Positions 6,947 to 14,217 are shown, numbered from the stretch's first letter. The stretch: 14,819 bases of DNA from Helicobacteraceae bacterium (GCA_003250175.1 QKHD01000270.1:1-14819); one strand, 5' to 3'. Numbers and translations are program-made. The notes: generated by a model not told the origin, from the sequence alone.

Positions 6947-7054
6947 ATGAATCGGAGAGATTTTATCCTTAAAAAAAGTAATTACTTTGGATTGACTTTA
7001 GTGGCTCCGGAGCAGGGGAGCAAAAGAGGGCTGTGGATTAATTTAAATATTTAA
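6947..7054 (+). CDS. Possible 35-aa microprotein or decayed Tat-type leader
   Basis: The frame begins MNRRDFILKKSNYFG and ends in LWINLNI. The start resembles the twin-arginine signal pattern RRDFLKK of exported redox enzymes, but the hydrophobic core is poor and nothing follows. GAGA lies just before the ATG at a short spacing. It may be a chance frame. Confidence 0.15.
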   Translation: MNRRDFILKKSNYFGLTLVAPEQGSKRGLWINLNI

Positions 7055-7057
7055 GAA

Positions 7058-7975
7058 TCAGTGCCATCCGAAGCGTCCGAGCAGATCGACAACCGCAAAC
7101 ATCAGCCCCATGAAGAGCAGGGTAGTGAGCAACACCAGCACGGTCAGATCCCGCGGTTTGCAGTCATACAAAGCGGCAAAATTGACGTTGGCGATGGCCA
7201 GGGGCATGATGAGCTCCAAAAAGAGAATCCCCTTGACCATCGGGGGCAGGGGAATAAACCAGAGCAAGAGCAGCGTCGCCGCCGGAAGCAGCAGGAATTT
7301 CACCAGCGTTACCCCGGCAATGAGCCTGGCATTGATCCGCTCCATGCGCACTCCGTGAAGATAGATACCGAAGATCATCAGCTGAATGGTGATGCTGGCA
7401 TAGGCCCCCATCTCCAAGACCCGGTCGATGGCGGGGTGAATGGTGATACCGATCAGGTTACACACAATCGCCAGCAGGGCAAACCAGAGTACGGGCAGCT
7501 TGATGACGTTAAGCAAGGACTCTTTAACGGAGAAGTTGCCCCGGGAGTAAAAATAGACCCCGACGGTGTAAACGAAAAAGACGTTGGCGATATTGATGAT
7601 GGTTGTGTAGGGGATGGAGGCCTCGCCAAAGAGGGCGATGCCGATGGGGATTCCCAGGTTGGCCGTGTTGCCCACCAGTCCGGAGACAATAAAAATGGCC
7701 CGCTCCTTGCCGTGGGCAAAGAGCTTTTTTCCTAAAAAATAGAGGAGGGGCAGCAGGGCAAAGATCACCACCAGATAATAGAGCGGCGCGGCGATGAGGG
7801 TGTGGTCGATGGGGGCGCGCATCAGGCCCCAGAAGTTGAGCATGGGCTGGAGAAAGTAGATCGAGACCAGAACCAGGGTGCGTTCGTCCAGTTTTTCCTT
7901 CAGGCTCGCCTTGGCCGCAAAACCCAGCACGATCAGGAGATAGACAGAGATTAAGGAGAGAAAAACGGCACCCAA
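7058..7975 (-). CDS. AEC (auxin efflux carrier)-family transporter
   Basis: This protein of about 305 aa has some ten hydrophobic segments and AEC-family features, such as the FLQPMLNFWGL segment in the first third and VGNTANLGIPIG, a typical family motif. AEC members export organic anions such as malate; the substrate cannot be read here. The frame is open to a TTG at 7999, but that codon lies inside the minus-strand TATAAT box. The TTG at 7975-7973 has AAAGGGG 4 nt upstream and is chosen. The gene converges on the AT-rich gap and diverges from the YwbE-type gene. Confidence 0.87.
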   Translation of the reverse strand: MGAVFLSLISVYLLIVLGFAAKASLKEKLDERTLVLVSIYFLQPMLNFWGLMRAPIDHTLIAAPLYYLVVIFALLPLLYFLGKKLFAHGKERAIFIVSGLVGNTANLGIPIGIALFGEASIPYTTIINIANVFFVYTVGVYFYSRGNFSVKESLLNVIKLPVLWFALLAIVCNLIGITIHPAIDRVLEMGAYASITIQLMIFGIYLHGVRMERINARLIAGVTLVKFLLLPAATLLLLWFIPLPPMVKGILFLELIMPLAIANVNFAALYDCKPRDLTVLVLLTTLLFMGLMFAVVDLLGRFGWH

Positions 7976-7998
7976 ACAGACCCCTTTGACTTTGGGCA

Positions 7999-8004
7999 AT
8001 TATA
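7999..8004 (-). promoter_or_regulatory. -10 box for the AEC transporter gene
   Basis: The minus strand reads a perfect TATAAT, 23 nt before the preferred TTG start at 7975. It lies 12 bp from the opposing TATGAT box, so the two promoters should exclude each other in part. Confidence 0.5.
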
Positions 8005-8016
8005 CTATGAAGATGG

Positions 8017-8022
8017 TATGAT
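8017..8022 (+). promoter_or_regulatory. -10 box for the YwbE-type/NYN genes
   Basis: TATGAT lies 28 nt before the ATG at 8051. The in-frame ATG at 8018 falls inside this box and would not be transcribed. Confidence 0.45.
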
Positions 8023-8050
8023 ACGTCCAAAACCAACACAAAGTGAGCCC

Positions 8051-8254
8051 ATGGACGGACGACGACGGGATGACGTAAAACCGGGTACGCACGTGATGAT
8101 CGTACTCAAAGAGGACCAGCGCAGCGGCAAGCTGACCCCGGGTGTGGTCAAAGAGCTGTTGACCAACTCCGCCTTTCACCCTCACGGAATCAAGGTCCGG
8201 CTCACCAACGGTTTGGTGGGACGGGTGCAGCAGATCCTCCCACCTCCCCACTAA
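8051..8254 (+). CDS. YwbE family protein
   Basis: This 67-aa protein begins MDGRRRDDVKPGTHV and carries the near-invariant blocks IVLKEDQRSGKLTPG, LLTNSAFHPHGIKVRL and GLVGRVQQI. It matches the small YwbE (DUF2196) family in full length. The biochemical role is unknown; the fold is probably a small beta-barrel. The ATG at 8051 is chosen because family members start at this point and an upstream ATG lies in the promoter. It is followed 13 bp later by the NYN gene, probably in the same transcript. Confidence 0.88.
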   Translation: MDGRRRDDVKPGTHVMIVLKEDQRSGKLTPGVVKELLTNSAFHPHGIKVRLTNGLVGRVQQILPPPH

Positions 8255-8267
8255 GAAGGAACATTAC

Positions 8268-9008
8268 ATGGCAGAAACAACCGGCAAACTGGCGGTACTC
8301 ATCGACGCGGACAACGCCCAGCCCTCCATTACGGACGGTCTCATGGAAGAGATCGCCCGCTTTGGCACCGCCAACGTCAAGCGCATCTACGGCGACTGGA
8401 CCTCGTCACGGCTTAACGGCTGGAAAGAGATGCTCCTCAAACACTCCATTCAACCCATCCAGCAGTTTGCCTACACCACGGGAAAAAACGCCACGGACAG
8501 CGCCATGATCATCGACGCCATGGACCTGCTCTATACGAAACGCTTCGACGGTTTTTGTATCGTCTCCAGTGACAGCGACTTTACCAAACTGGCGGCGCGT
8601 ATCCGTGAATCGGGTGTGATGGTCTACGGGTTTGGGGAGCAAAAGACACCGGAGCCCTTTGTGACCGCCTGCGACAAGTTTGTCTATACGGAGGTGCTTC
8701 GTCAAAGCTGCGACGAGGCTCCGGAGAAGATCAAGCGCAAAGATTCCAAGGCCCTCAAGATGGACACGCGGCTGGTTAATCTCCTGCGCAACGCGGTGGA
8801 GCTCTCTTCCGACGATTCGGGCTGGGCGCATCTGGGTGCGGTGGGGAGCAATATTGTCAAACACGCTCCGGATTTCGACGCCCGAAACTATGGCTACAAA
8901 AAGCTGGGCGACCTGGTAAGAGCCACGGAACTTTTTGAAGTCGGTGAGTTCTCCGAGAACGTTTCCGGACAGAAAGCAATTTATATTAAAGATAAGCGGA
9001 AGAAATGA
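8268..9008 (+). CDS. NYN (PIN-like) domain protein with C-terminal OST-HTH/LOTUS domain
   Basis: This 246-aa protein has an AAGGA 7 nt before its ATG. Residues 7-145 form a LabA-like NYN domain: LAVLIDADNAQPS supplies the first acidic residues, TDSAMIIDAMDLLY the middle ones, and FCIVSSDSDFTKLAARIRESG the last. These carboxylates bind metal in PIN-type ribonucleases. Residues about 166-240 (LRNAVELSSDDSGWAHLGAVG onward, with YGYKKLGDLVRATELFEV) match a LOTUS/OST-HTH domain, a helix-turn-helix that binds RNA. RNA cleavage or RNA binding is therefore likely, but the target is unknown. Three TCCGGA hexamers are inside. It lies 13 bp after the YwbE-type gene. Confidence 0.9.
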   Translation: MAETTGKLAVLIDADNAQPSITDGLMEEIARFGTANVKRIYGDWTSSRLNGWKEMLLKHSIQPIQQFAYTTGKNATDSAMIIDAMDLLYTKRFDGFCIVSSDSDFTKLAARIRESGVMVYGFGEQKTPEPFVTACDKFVYTEVLRQSCDEAPEKIKRKDSKALKMDTRLVNLLRNAVELSSDDSGWAHLGAVGSNIVKHAPDFDARNYGYKKLGDLVRATELFEVGEFSENVSGQKAIYIKDKRKK

Positions 9009-9028
9009 TTTTTTAGGTAAAAAGTTGG

Positions 9029-9034
9029 TATGCT
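9029..9034 (+). promoter_or_regulatory. Candidate -10 box for the diguanylate cyclase gene
   Basis: TATGCT stands about 30 nt before the purine-rich AAAGGG at 9050-9055 region and just after the NYN gene stop. The -35 region is T-rich without a consensus. Confidence 0.35.
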
Positions 9035-9085
9035 AGTCGCACAAAATACAAAGGGCCGACAATAAAAACCGTCATTGATCTGGGC

Positions 9086-10330
9086 GTGCTCTTCGACCAC
9101 ATGGCCGACGCCGTCTACCTGCTTGATCCCGAGACTTCCGATATCGTATGGTGCAACCGGGCTGCCTATGCCATGTTGGGCCTGAGTGAAGAGGAGGTGC
9201 TTCACCACTCCGTACTCAGCCTGCAAAAAGATGTGATCGGTCTTCCCCAGTGGGAAGATATCCGCCGGGTGATCGAAGGCGGCGATGCCTACACCTTTGT
9301 CGGGCGTCACCGCCGGTATGACGGCGGCGAAGTCGCCGTCGAGGTGGTAACAACCCATTTTGAGTCCGGTAAACATACCTTCTTTCTCTCCGTCGCACGG
9401 GACATCGGCAAGCGCATGGCCCTTGAGAAAGAGCTGCAGACCCGAGAGCACAGTGTCTGGTTTGCCCTTAACGAGGCGACGGATGGCATCTGGGAGTGGG
9501 AGATCAACAGCGAGAAGGTCTTTTTCAGCCCTCAGCTTAAAAAGATGCTGGGGTACGGTCCGGAGGAGATGCACCCGCATCTGAAGACCTGGGCCGAAAA
9601 CATCCATCCGGATGACAAGGTTCGGGTTTTGGAGATTTTAAGCGAGCACCTCAAGGGTATTCGGGGCGACTACCGCGCTGAATACCGTCTGCGCAACCGC
9701 AATGGCCACTATATCTGGGTGCAGGACCGGGGTAAGGTGTGCAACCGAAGCGAAACCGGTGCCCCAACCCATGTGGTCGGTATGGTGCAGAACATCACCG
9801 AGTACAAACAGCTGCAGTCCCAACTGGAAGAGCTGGCCGCCAACGATGTGTTGACGGGCTTACCCAACCGAAGGGAAGGGGAGGAGCAGATGCGCCATCA
9901 GCTCGCTTTTGCCCTGCGGACGACCATGCCGTTTTGTATCGCCGTCATCGACTTTGATTTCTTTAAAAAGATCAACGACCTGCATGGCCACCAGAAGGGC
10001 GATGAGATTCTGGCATTTGGTGCCCAACTCATGCGCAGCCATATCCGGACGTCGGATTATATCTACCGATGGGGCGGGGAGGAGTTTGTCGCAATATTTC
10101 CTGCCAGTGATTCCGAGCAGGCATTGACGGCGATGGAGCATCTGCATGGGGCGTTCCGAACCACCGAGTGGGAGCGTCTGGGGGTTGGCCCGGTGACGCT
10201 CAGTGCCGGCGTGGCCTGCTTTCCGGCGGACGGAAGCGATTTTCCCATGCTGCTAAAGGCCGCGGATACCGCCCTTTACAAGGCCAAGAGCGAGGGGCGC
10301 AACCGCACGGTCTTGGCGGGGGAGATTTAG
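9086..10330 (+). CDS. PAS-PAS-GGDEF diguanylate cyclase
   Basis: This protein makes cyclic di-GMP from two GTP. It has 414 aa from the GTG at 9086, the only canonical start in an open frame that begins after a stop at 9014. The first PAS domain covers about residues 1-110 and the second, with its PAC motif (YRAEYRLRNRNGHYIWVQD), about 122-240. The GGDEF domain follows: NDVLTGLPNRR (253-263), IDFDFFKKIND (288-298), and the active site GGEEF (330-334). RTSD at 321-324 is five residues before GGEEF, so the inhibitory I-site is intact. There are no membrane helices, so it senses a cytoplasmic signal. An upstream ATA at 9062 has a better ribosome binding site (see findings). The stop overlaps the kdsB stop by 4 bp on the opposite strand. 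Confidence 0.94.
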   Translation: MLFDHMADAVYLLDPETSDIVWCNRAAYAMLGLSEEEVLHHSVLSLQKDVIGLPQWEDIRRVIEGGDAYTFVGRHRRYDGGEVAVEVVTTHFESGKHTFFLSVARDIGKRMALEKELQTREHSVWFALNEATDGIWEWEINSEKVFFSPQLKKMLGYGPEEMHPHLKTWAENIHPDDKVRVLEILSEHLKGIRGDYRAEYRLRNRNGHYIWVQDRGKVCNRSETGAPTHVVGMVQNITEYKQLQSQLEELAANDVLTGLPNRREGEEQMRHQLAFALRTTMPFCIAVIDFDFFKKINDLHGHQKGDEILAFGAQLMRSHIRTSDYIYRWGGEEFVAIFPASDSEQALTAMEHLHGAFRTTEWERLGVGPVTLSAGVACFPADGSDFPMLLKAADTALYKAKSEGRNRTVLAGEI

Positions 10331-11034
10331 GCCAGCTCTTTCAGGGCGCGCGTTAAATCCTCCGGAGAGTCGATACCGAAGCTTTTGGATTCCACTTCAA
10401 TCATGGCGATTTTGTGGCCGTTGTAGATAGCCCGGAGCTGTTCGAGTTTTTCGATATTTTCCAGGGGTGCGGTACGGTACTGGCAGAAGGCTTTGAGGCT
10501 CTTTTTGTCAAATCCGTAGATGCCAAGGTGGCCGTAGTAGTCAAGGTGTTCTTCCCGGTCGTAAGGGATTTTGGAGCGTGAAAAATAGATGGCGTCGCCG
10601 TAGACGTCGGTGATGACCTTGACGTGGTTGGGGTCCATGGCAAACTCCGGAGACATCTTCCGGTAGCAGCTGACCATGGTGAAGTCGCGCTTGAGGCTCT
10701 TGACCTTTTCCACCACTTTCTGCACCACTTCCGGCTCGATAAAGGGCTCATCCGCCTGGACGTTGACGATGGGGTCTTCGTCGCCCAGTCCCAGTTTTTC
10801 CGCCGCTTCGTAGATACGGTCGGTTCCGCTTTGGTGCGATTCGCTGGTCATGACCGCTTCAAATCCGTGGGCAAGGGCAATCTCATAGACCTCCTGAGAA
10901 TCGGTCGCAATGGCAACGCGGTCGAGGGAGGCGACCCGTTTGGCCGTGGCGATCACCATGGGCAGACCGTTGATGTCGGCGAGAACCTTTTTTGGAAAGC
11001 GGCTGCTGGCGATGCGGGCGGGAATAATGATCAT
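10327..11034 (-). CDS. kdsB: 3-deoxy-manno-octulosonate cytidylyltransferase
   Basis: KdsB activates Kdo with CTP to form CMP-Kdo for the inner core of lipopolysaccharide, so the cell has a Gram-negative outer membrane. The 235-aa protein shows IIIPARIASSRFPKKVL (nucleotide-binding start, residues 2-18), HQSGTDRIYEA, VNVQADEPFIEP and YGHLGIYGFDKKSL, and ends normally with an FGIDSPEDL segment. The ATG is at 11034-11032, with AAAGG about 10 nt upstream. The gene converges on the diguanylate cyclase gene with 4 bp of stop-codon overlap and no terminator between. It carries two CTCCGGAG motifs. Confidence 0.96.
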   Translation of the reverse strand: MIIIPARIASSRFPKKVLADINGLPMVIATAKRVASLDRVAIATDSQEVYEIALAHGFEAVMTSESHQSGTDRIYEAAEKLGLGDEDPIVNVQADEPFIEPEVVQKVVEKVKSLKRDFTMVSCYRKMSPEFAMDPNHVKVITDVYGDAIYFSRSKIPYDREEHLDYYGHLGIYGFDKKSLKAFCQYRTAPLENIEKLEQLRAIYNGHKIAMIEVESKSFGIDSPEDLTRALKELA

Positions 11035-11066
11035 GCGGGTTTGCCTTTCATTTACGAAGAATTTGG

Positions 11067-11072
11067 TAGAAT
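11067..11072 (+). promoter_or_regulatory. Candidate -10 box for the methyltransferase operon
   Basis: TAGAAT is placed about 45 nt before the preferred TTG start at 11118. It overlaps the opposing kdsB TATAAT box. Confidence 0.3.
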
Positions 11073-11076
11073 TATA
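11071..11076 (-). promoter_or_regulatory. -10 box for kdsB
   Basis: The minus strand reads a perfect TATAAT, 36 nt before the kdsB ATG. Confidence 0.5.
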
Positions 11077-11117
11077 GCTACTTGAGAGTAAAAAAACGGC
11101 GCGTCCATGGGGGTTTT

Positions 11118-11789
11118 TTGAAGATCTATCAACCGCAGAGCGGGTTTCGGTATAACAGCGATTCGCTCCTGCTTTACGACTTTGCCCTCCGGAGCAAAAG
11201 CAGCGGCGCGATCTTGGATATCGGCTGCGGCAGCGGGATCGTCGGCCTACTGCTGGCCAGAGACTTAGGCCGCCCGCTGGCCGGGGTGGACAAACAGGAA
11301 GAGATGATCCTCCACGCTCAGAAAAACGCAGAAGAAAACGGCATCGACGCCCGCTTTTTCTGTATGGATATTGCCGAGCTGAAAAGCGACGAGCGGTTTG
11401 GTCTGATTGTGAGCAATCCGCCCTTTTACCCTTCCGAAGGAACGCTCTCGCAAGACAGCTCCAAGGCGCAGGCGCGCTATGCCGTGCACATGCCTCCGGA
11501 GGTGCTCATCGAGCGGGCCAACGCCCACCTGCACAACCGCGGGAGTTTTGTCTTCTGCTACGAGGCCAGGGCGCTGCAGCTGCTGATGAGCCTGCTCGCG
11601 GCCAAAAAGTTTCAGGTCGTGCGGATACAGCTGGTTCATCCGGAGGTGGGAAAAGAGGCGCGGTTGGTGCTGATCGAGGCTAAAAAATACGGTGGGGGTT
11701 CCATGACGGTGCTGCCCCCTTTTTTCTCCGACGATACGGAGGCGCTTAAACGTCTCGGTGAGCGGGCCGGTACGAGGAGTATGGTATGA
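11118..11789 (+). CDS. TrmN6-like SAM-dependent methyltransferase (tRNA1(Val) A37 N6-type)
   Basis: This class-I methyltransferase of 223 aa (from the TTG at 11118) is close to the YfiC/TrmN6 group, which methylates N6 of adenine 37 in tRNA1(Val). It shows the family start MKIYQPQSGFRYNSDSLLLY, the SAM-binding loop LDIGCGSGIVGLL (about residues 33-45), and the N6-adenine catalytic motif SNPPFYP (about 99-105). An in-frame TTG at 11082 would add 12 basic residues, but it lies at the expected transcription start and lacks a ribosome binding site. Homologous proteins begin near the YQP segment. It overlaps the next gene by 4 bp. The exact substrate is inferred. Confidence 0.87.
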   Translation: MKIYQPQSGFRYNSDSLLLYDFALRSKSSGAILDIGCGSGIVGLLLARDLGRPLAGVDKQEEMILHAQKNAEENGIDARFFCMDIAELKSDERFGLIVSNPPFYPSEGTLSQDSSKAQARYAVHMPPEVLIERANAHLHNRGSFVFCYEARALQLLMSLLAAKKFQVVRIQLVHPEVGKEARLVLIEAKKYGGGSMTVLPPFFSDDTEALKRLGERAGTRSMV

Positions 11790-12169
11790 TACTGGAACAA
11801 GACGGCTACCCCTTCTCGTTTAACTCCGACGCCTGCGCCGCATGCAAAGGGCACTGCTGTACGGGCGAGCCCGGCTACATCTGGGTGTCGGCTCCGGAGA
11901 TGACGGCCATTGCAGCGCATCTGCAGATCGATCCGGAGCAGTTTAAGTCGGAGTATCTGGAGAAGGTCGGCTACAAGTACTCCATCCGTGAGTTAAAACG
12001 CAACGGCGGCCACGAATGCCTCTTTTTCGACGAAAGAATTTCAGGCTGCAGTATATATCATGTCAGACCGAGTCAGTGCCGGACTTTTCCGTTCTGGGAC
12101 TACTTTTTACACCATCCGAAGGAAGCAGGCGAAGAATGTCCCGGCATTATTTATCACTCATCTTACTGA
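11786..12169 (+). CDS. YkgJ-family cysteine cluster protein
   Basis: This 127-aa protein belongs to the YkgJ-type family (zinc- or iron-chelating domain). Cysteines occur as CAACKGHCC (residues 17-25), then in GHECLFF, SGCSIYHVRPSQCRTFPFWDY and ECPGI, which matches the family pattern C-x2-C-x3-CC...C-x-Y-x3-RP-x2-CR-x-FPFW. Eight cysteines could bind a metal or Fe-S cluster. The function is unproven. The ATG overlaps the methyltransferase stop (ATGA), with GAGGAG about 8 nt upstream. The last 34 bp overlap the lipoprotein gene in another frame. Confidence 0.9.
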   Translation: MILEQDGYPFSFNSDACAACKGHCCTGEPGYIWVSAPEMTAIAAHLQIDPEQFKSEYLEKVGYKYSIRELKRNGGHECLFFDERISGCSIYHVRPSQCRTFPFWDYFLHHPKEAGEECPGIIYHSSY

Positions 12170-13407
12170 CTGCCGCCTTCATCCTCAGCGCCTGCAGCCC
12201 CTCACCCAAACCGGGTGAAGCCTATGCCGATTACGGCCAGGAAGACGAGATCACGCTTCTGGCCTACGATGCGCTCTTAAACCAGGACTACACCCAGGCC
12301 CAGGGCTATTTTGACGACCTCTTCGCCCATACGGGCTACCCGCTTTATCTGCAGGAGCTTCTGCGGGTACTCTTCTTCCAGAAAAAATACGACGATGTGA
12401 TCCTGCGGGCTGGAACCTTTTTGCAGACTCAGCGCGATACGGGGATCAATCTGGTGCTCATCGAGGCACTCAAACAGCAAAAACGTTACGATGAAGCAAT
12501 GGCCGAAGCGGACAAACTCCTTAAAAACGATCCCGGCGAATCCGTCTACCTGGTGGCGGCGGATATCTATTTTCTGGCGGGAAAACACAAAGAGAGCATC
12601 GCCTACTACAAAGAGGCCTACGAGATCAATCCCAGCGACTATAGCGTGGACAAGATCGCCGAGATTCTCTACCTCTACCTGAAAAATCCGGAGGAGGCAA
12701 TCCGCTACTACGAAACCCACGTGCGGTTTCACGGTTGTACGCAATACCTCTGCCAGCGGATGGCGTCGCTCTATGCCAAAGAGGGCAATATCGACGGTGT
12801 CATCAGCGCCTATCGCCGGATTTACGACGAGGAAGAAAACGAGCTGATCGGCCGTAAGGTGATCGACCTCTACCTGCTTAAAAACGATCAGGAGGGGCTG
12901 CAGGCCTTTTTGGAAAAATCACGCCTGGATGACGTGATGCTGCTGCGTCTGCTCAAGCACAACCGCCGTTATATCGAGGCGGCGGTGGTCGCCCTGCGTC
13001 TTTATCAAAGCAGCGGCGAGATCGACTATTTGGCTCAGCACACCATGTTCCGCTTTGAATCCGGCAACCAGAAGGATAAGAAGCTCATAAACGAGACCAT
13101 CTCCAACCTCCGGAGCGTGGTCAAAGAGAGCAACTCCCATGTCTACCTCAACTACCTGGGGTATCTGCTGATCGATTACGATATCGACGTCAAGGGCGGG
13201 ATCGAGCTGGTCAACCGGGCGCTGGAACAGGACAAGGGGAATATCTCCTACCTGGACTCCCTGGCATGGGGATACTACAAACAAAAGCACTACCAAAAGG
13301 CCTACGACGTGATCAAAAAGGTGAAAAACACCCTGGATGATCCCGTGGTCCGTGAACACTACAACACCATTAAAAAGCGTTACGACGCCGTAAAAAACAA
13401 CAAGTAA
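12136..13407 (+). CDS. TPR-repeat lipoprotein
   Basis: This 423-aa protein begins with a lipoprotein signal peptide: MSRHYLSLILLTAAFI followed by the lipobox LSAC, with lipidated C20. The frame is open from 12016, but the signal peptide and an AGGCGAAGA just upstream fix the ATG at 12136. The rest is helical, with tetratricopeptide-like repeats, for example YDEAMAEADKLLKNDPGES, HKESIAYYKEAYEINPSD and the C-terminal pair around YLDSLAWGYYKQKHYQKAYD. It is likely anchored in the inner or outer membrane, facing the periplasm, as a scaffold for protein contacts. The partner is unknown. It overlaps ykgJ by 34 bp and is followed 16 bp later by trpC. Confidence 0.87.
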   Translation: MSRHYLSLILLTAAFILSACSPSPKPGEAYADYGQEDEITLLAYDALLNQDYTQAQGYFDDLFAHTGYPLYLQELLRVLFFQKKYDDVILRAGTFLQTQRDTGINLVLIEALKQQKRYDEAMAEADKLLKNDPGESVYLVAADIYFLAGKHKESIAYYKEAYEINPSDYSVDKIAEILYLYLKNPEEAIRYYETHVRFHGCTQYLCQRMASLYAKEGNIDGVISAYRRIYDEEENELIGRKVIDLYLLKNDQEGLQAFLEKSRLDDVMLLRLLKHNRRYIEAAVVALRLYQSSGEIDYLAQHTMFRFESGNQKDKKLINETISNLRSVVKESNSHVYLNYLGYLLIDYDIDVKGGIELVNRALEQDKGNISYLDSLAWGYYKQKHYQKAYDVIKKVKNTLDDPVVREHYNTIKKRYDAVKNNK

Positions 13408-13423
13408 GAGGAAACTGTTTCGA

Positions 13424-14209
13424 ATGATACTAGACGAGATTATTGCCAAAACCAAAGAGGATCTGGAAAAACGCAAGGCGGCCATGTCGCTGGAGATGAT
13501 GGGCATGAGCCTGAGCTACAACCCGTATCAGCCCAGGGATGTACGCCCCTTTTTGACCAAGAGCGAGGATGACCCTTATAAAATCATCGCCGAAGTCAAA
13601 AAGGCCAGCCCCTCAAAGGGAATTATCCGGGAAGATTTCGAACCGGTCGATATTGCCGTAGCCTACGCCCAGGGCGGGGCAAATGCGATCTCCGTGTTGA
13701 CCGAACCCCATTATTTTAAAGGGAATCTGGAGTATCTCTCCCTGATTCGACGCTACGTCGGCGTGCCGCTGCTGCGTAAAGATTTTATCGTCGATCGTTA
13801 TCAGCTGATGGAAGCGCTGGTCTATGGTGCGGATTTCGTTTTGCTCATTGCCAAGGCCCTCTCTCAAAAAGAGCTTAAAAAGCTGCTTGAAGATACCTGG
13901 ATGCTGGGGATGGAAGCCCTGGTCGAGATCCACGATGCGGAAGATCTGAAAAAGGCGATCTTTGCCGGAGCCAATATCATCGGGATCAACCACCGCAATC
14001 TTGATACCTTTGAGATGGACATGGATCTGAGTTTTAAACTGCTCTCCATGATCCCCAACGGTAAGATTATCGTGGCCGAGAGCGGCCTGTATGAACACAG
14101 TCAGCTGCAGGAACTCTCCAAAGCCGGGGTGGATGCCTTTTTGATCGGCGAGCATTTTATGCGCCAGGATAACCTCAGCGAAGCGGTCCGGAGCATCAAG
14201 GGGCTCTGA
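13424..14209 (+). CDS. trpC: Indole-3-glycerol phosphate synthase
   Basis: TrpC closes the indole ring in tryptophan synthesis, turning CdRP into indole-3-glycerol phosphate with loss of CO2 and water. The 261-aa (beta/alpha)8 barrel shows IIAEVKKASPSKG (residues 54-66), LLRKDFIVD (116-124), ALVEIHDAEDL (165-175, catalytic-type E168), INHRNLDTF (188-196) and VAESGL (217-222), which binds phosphate together with FLIGEHFM. It is a monofunctional form with no TrpF fusion. The usual INNR reads INHR here. GAGGA lies 11 nt before the ATG, a rather long spacer. No other trp gene is in the window, so trpC sits apart from a trp operon. Confidence 0.97.
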   Translation: MILDEIIAKTKEDLEKRKAAMSLEMMGMSLSYNPYQPRDVRPFLTKSEDDPYKIIAEVKKASPSKGIIREDFEPVDIAVAYAQGGANAISVLTEPHYFKGNLEYLSLIRRYVGVPLLRKDFIVDRYQLMEALVYGADFVLLIAKALSQKELKKLLEDTWMLGMEALVEIHDAEDLKKAIFAGANIIGINHRNLDTFEMDMDLSFKLLSMIPNGKIIVAESGLYEHSQLQELSKAGVDAFLIGEHFMRQDNLSEAVRSIKGL

Positions 14210-14217
14210 TACCCGCA

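Larger units (their letters stand above)
6697..7057. other. 361-bp intergenic gap, AT-richer than its surroundings
   Basis: No convincing protein gene is seen here. The gap holds a weak inverted pair TTCACA (6703-6708)/TGTGAA (6733-6738) followed by T-rich sequence, a TATTAT box at 6818-6823, a GGAGGG at 6833-6838 that leads only to a four-codon frame, a bulged hairpin at 6880-6900 followed by nine T, and a 35-codon open frame at 6947-7054. It also holds two TCCGGAG motifs (6890, 7006). It separates the convergent ruvX and AEC transporter genes. Confidence 0.6.

Noticed and set aside
8018..8050. Upstream ATG for the YwbE-type protein
   Set aside because: The ATG is part of the TATGAT -10 box, and family members start at the MDGR segment.
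10327..10330. Convergent stop overlap of the diguanylate cyclase and kdsB genes as a frameshift or assembly artefact
   Set aside because: Both proteins end at their family's normal C-terminus, so the 4-bp overlap is simple gene packing.
12016..12135. 40-codon N-terminal extension of the TPR lipoprotein
   Set aside because: It lies inside the ykgJ gene, and the lipoprotein signal peptide with LSAC begins exactly at 12136.
243..14193. The TCCGGAG motif as ribosome binding sites or a CRISPR-like repeat
   Set aside because: Most copies lie inside genes far from start codons, and spacing is irregular without conserved longer repeats.
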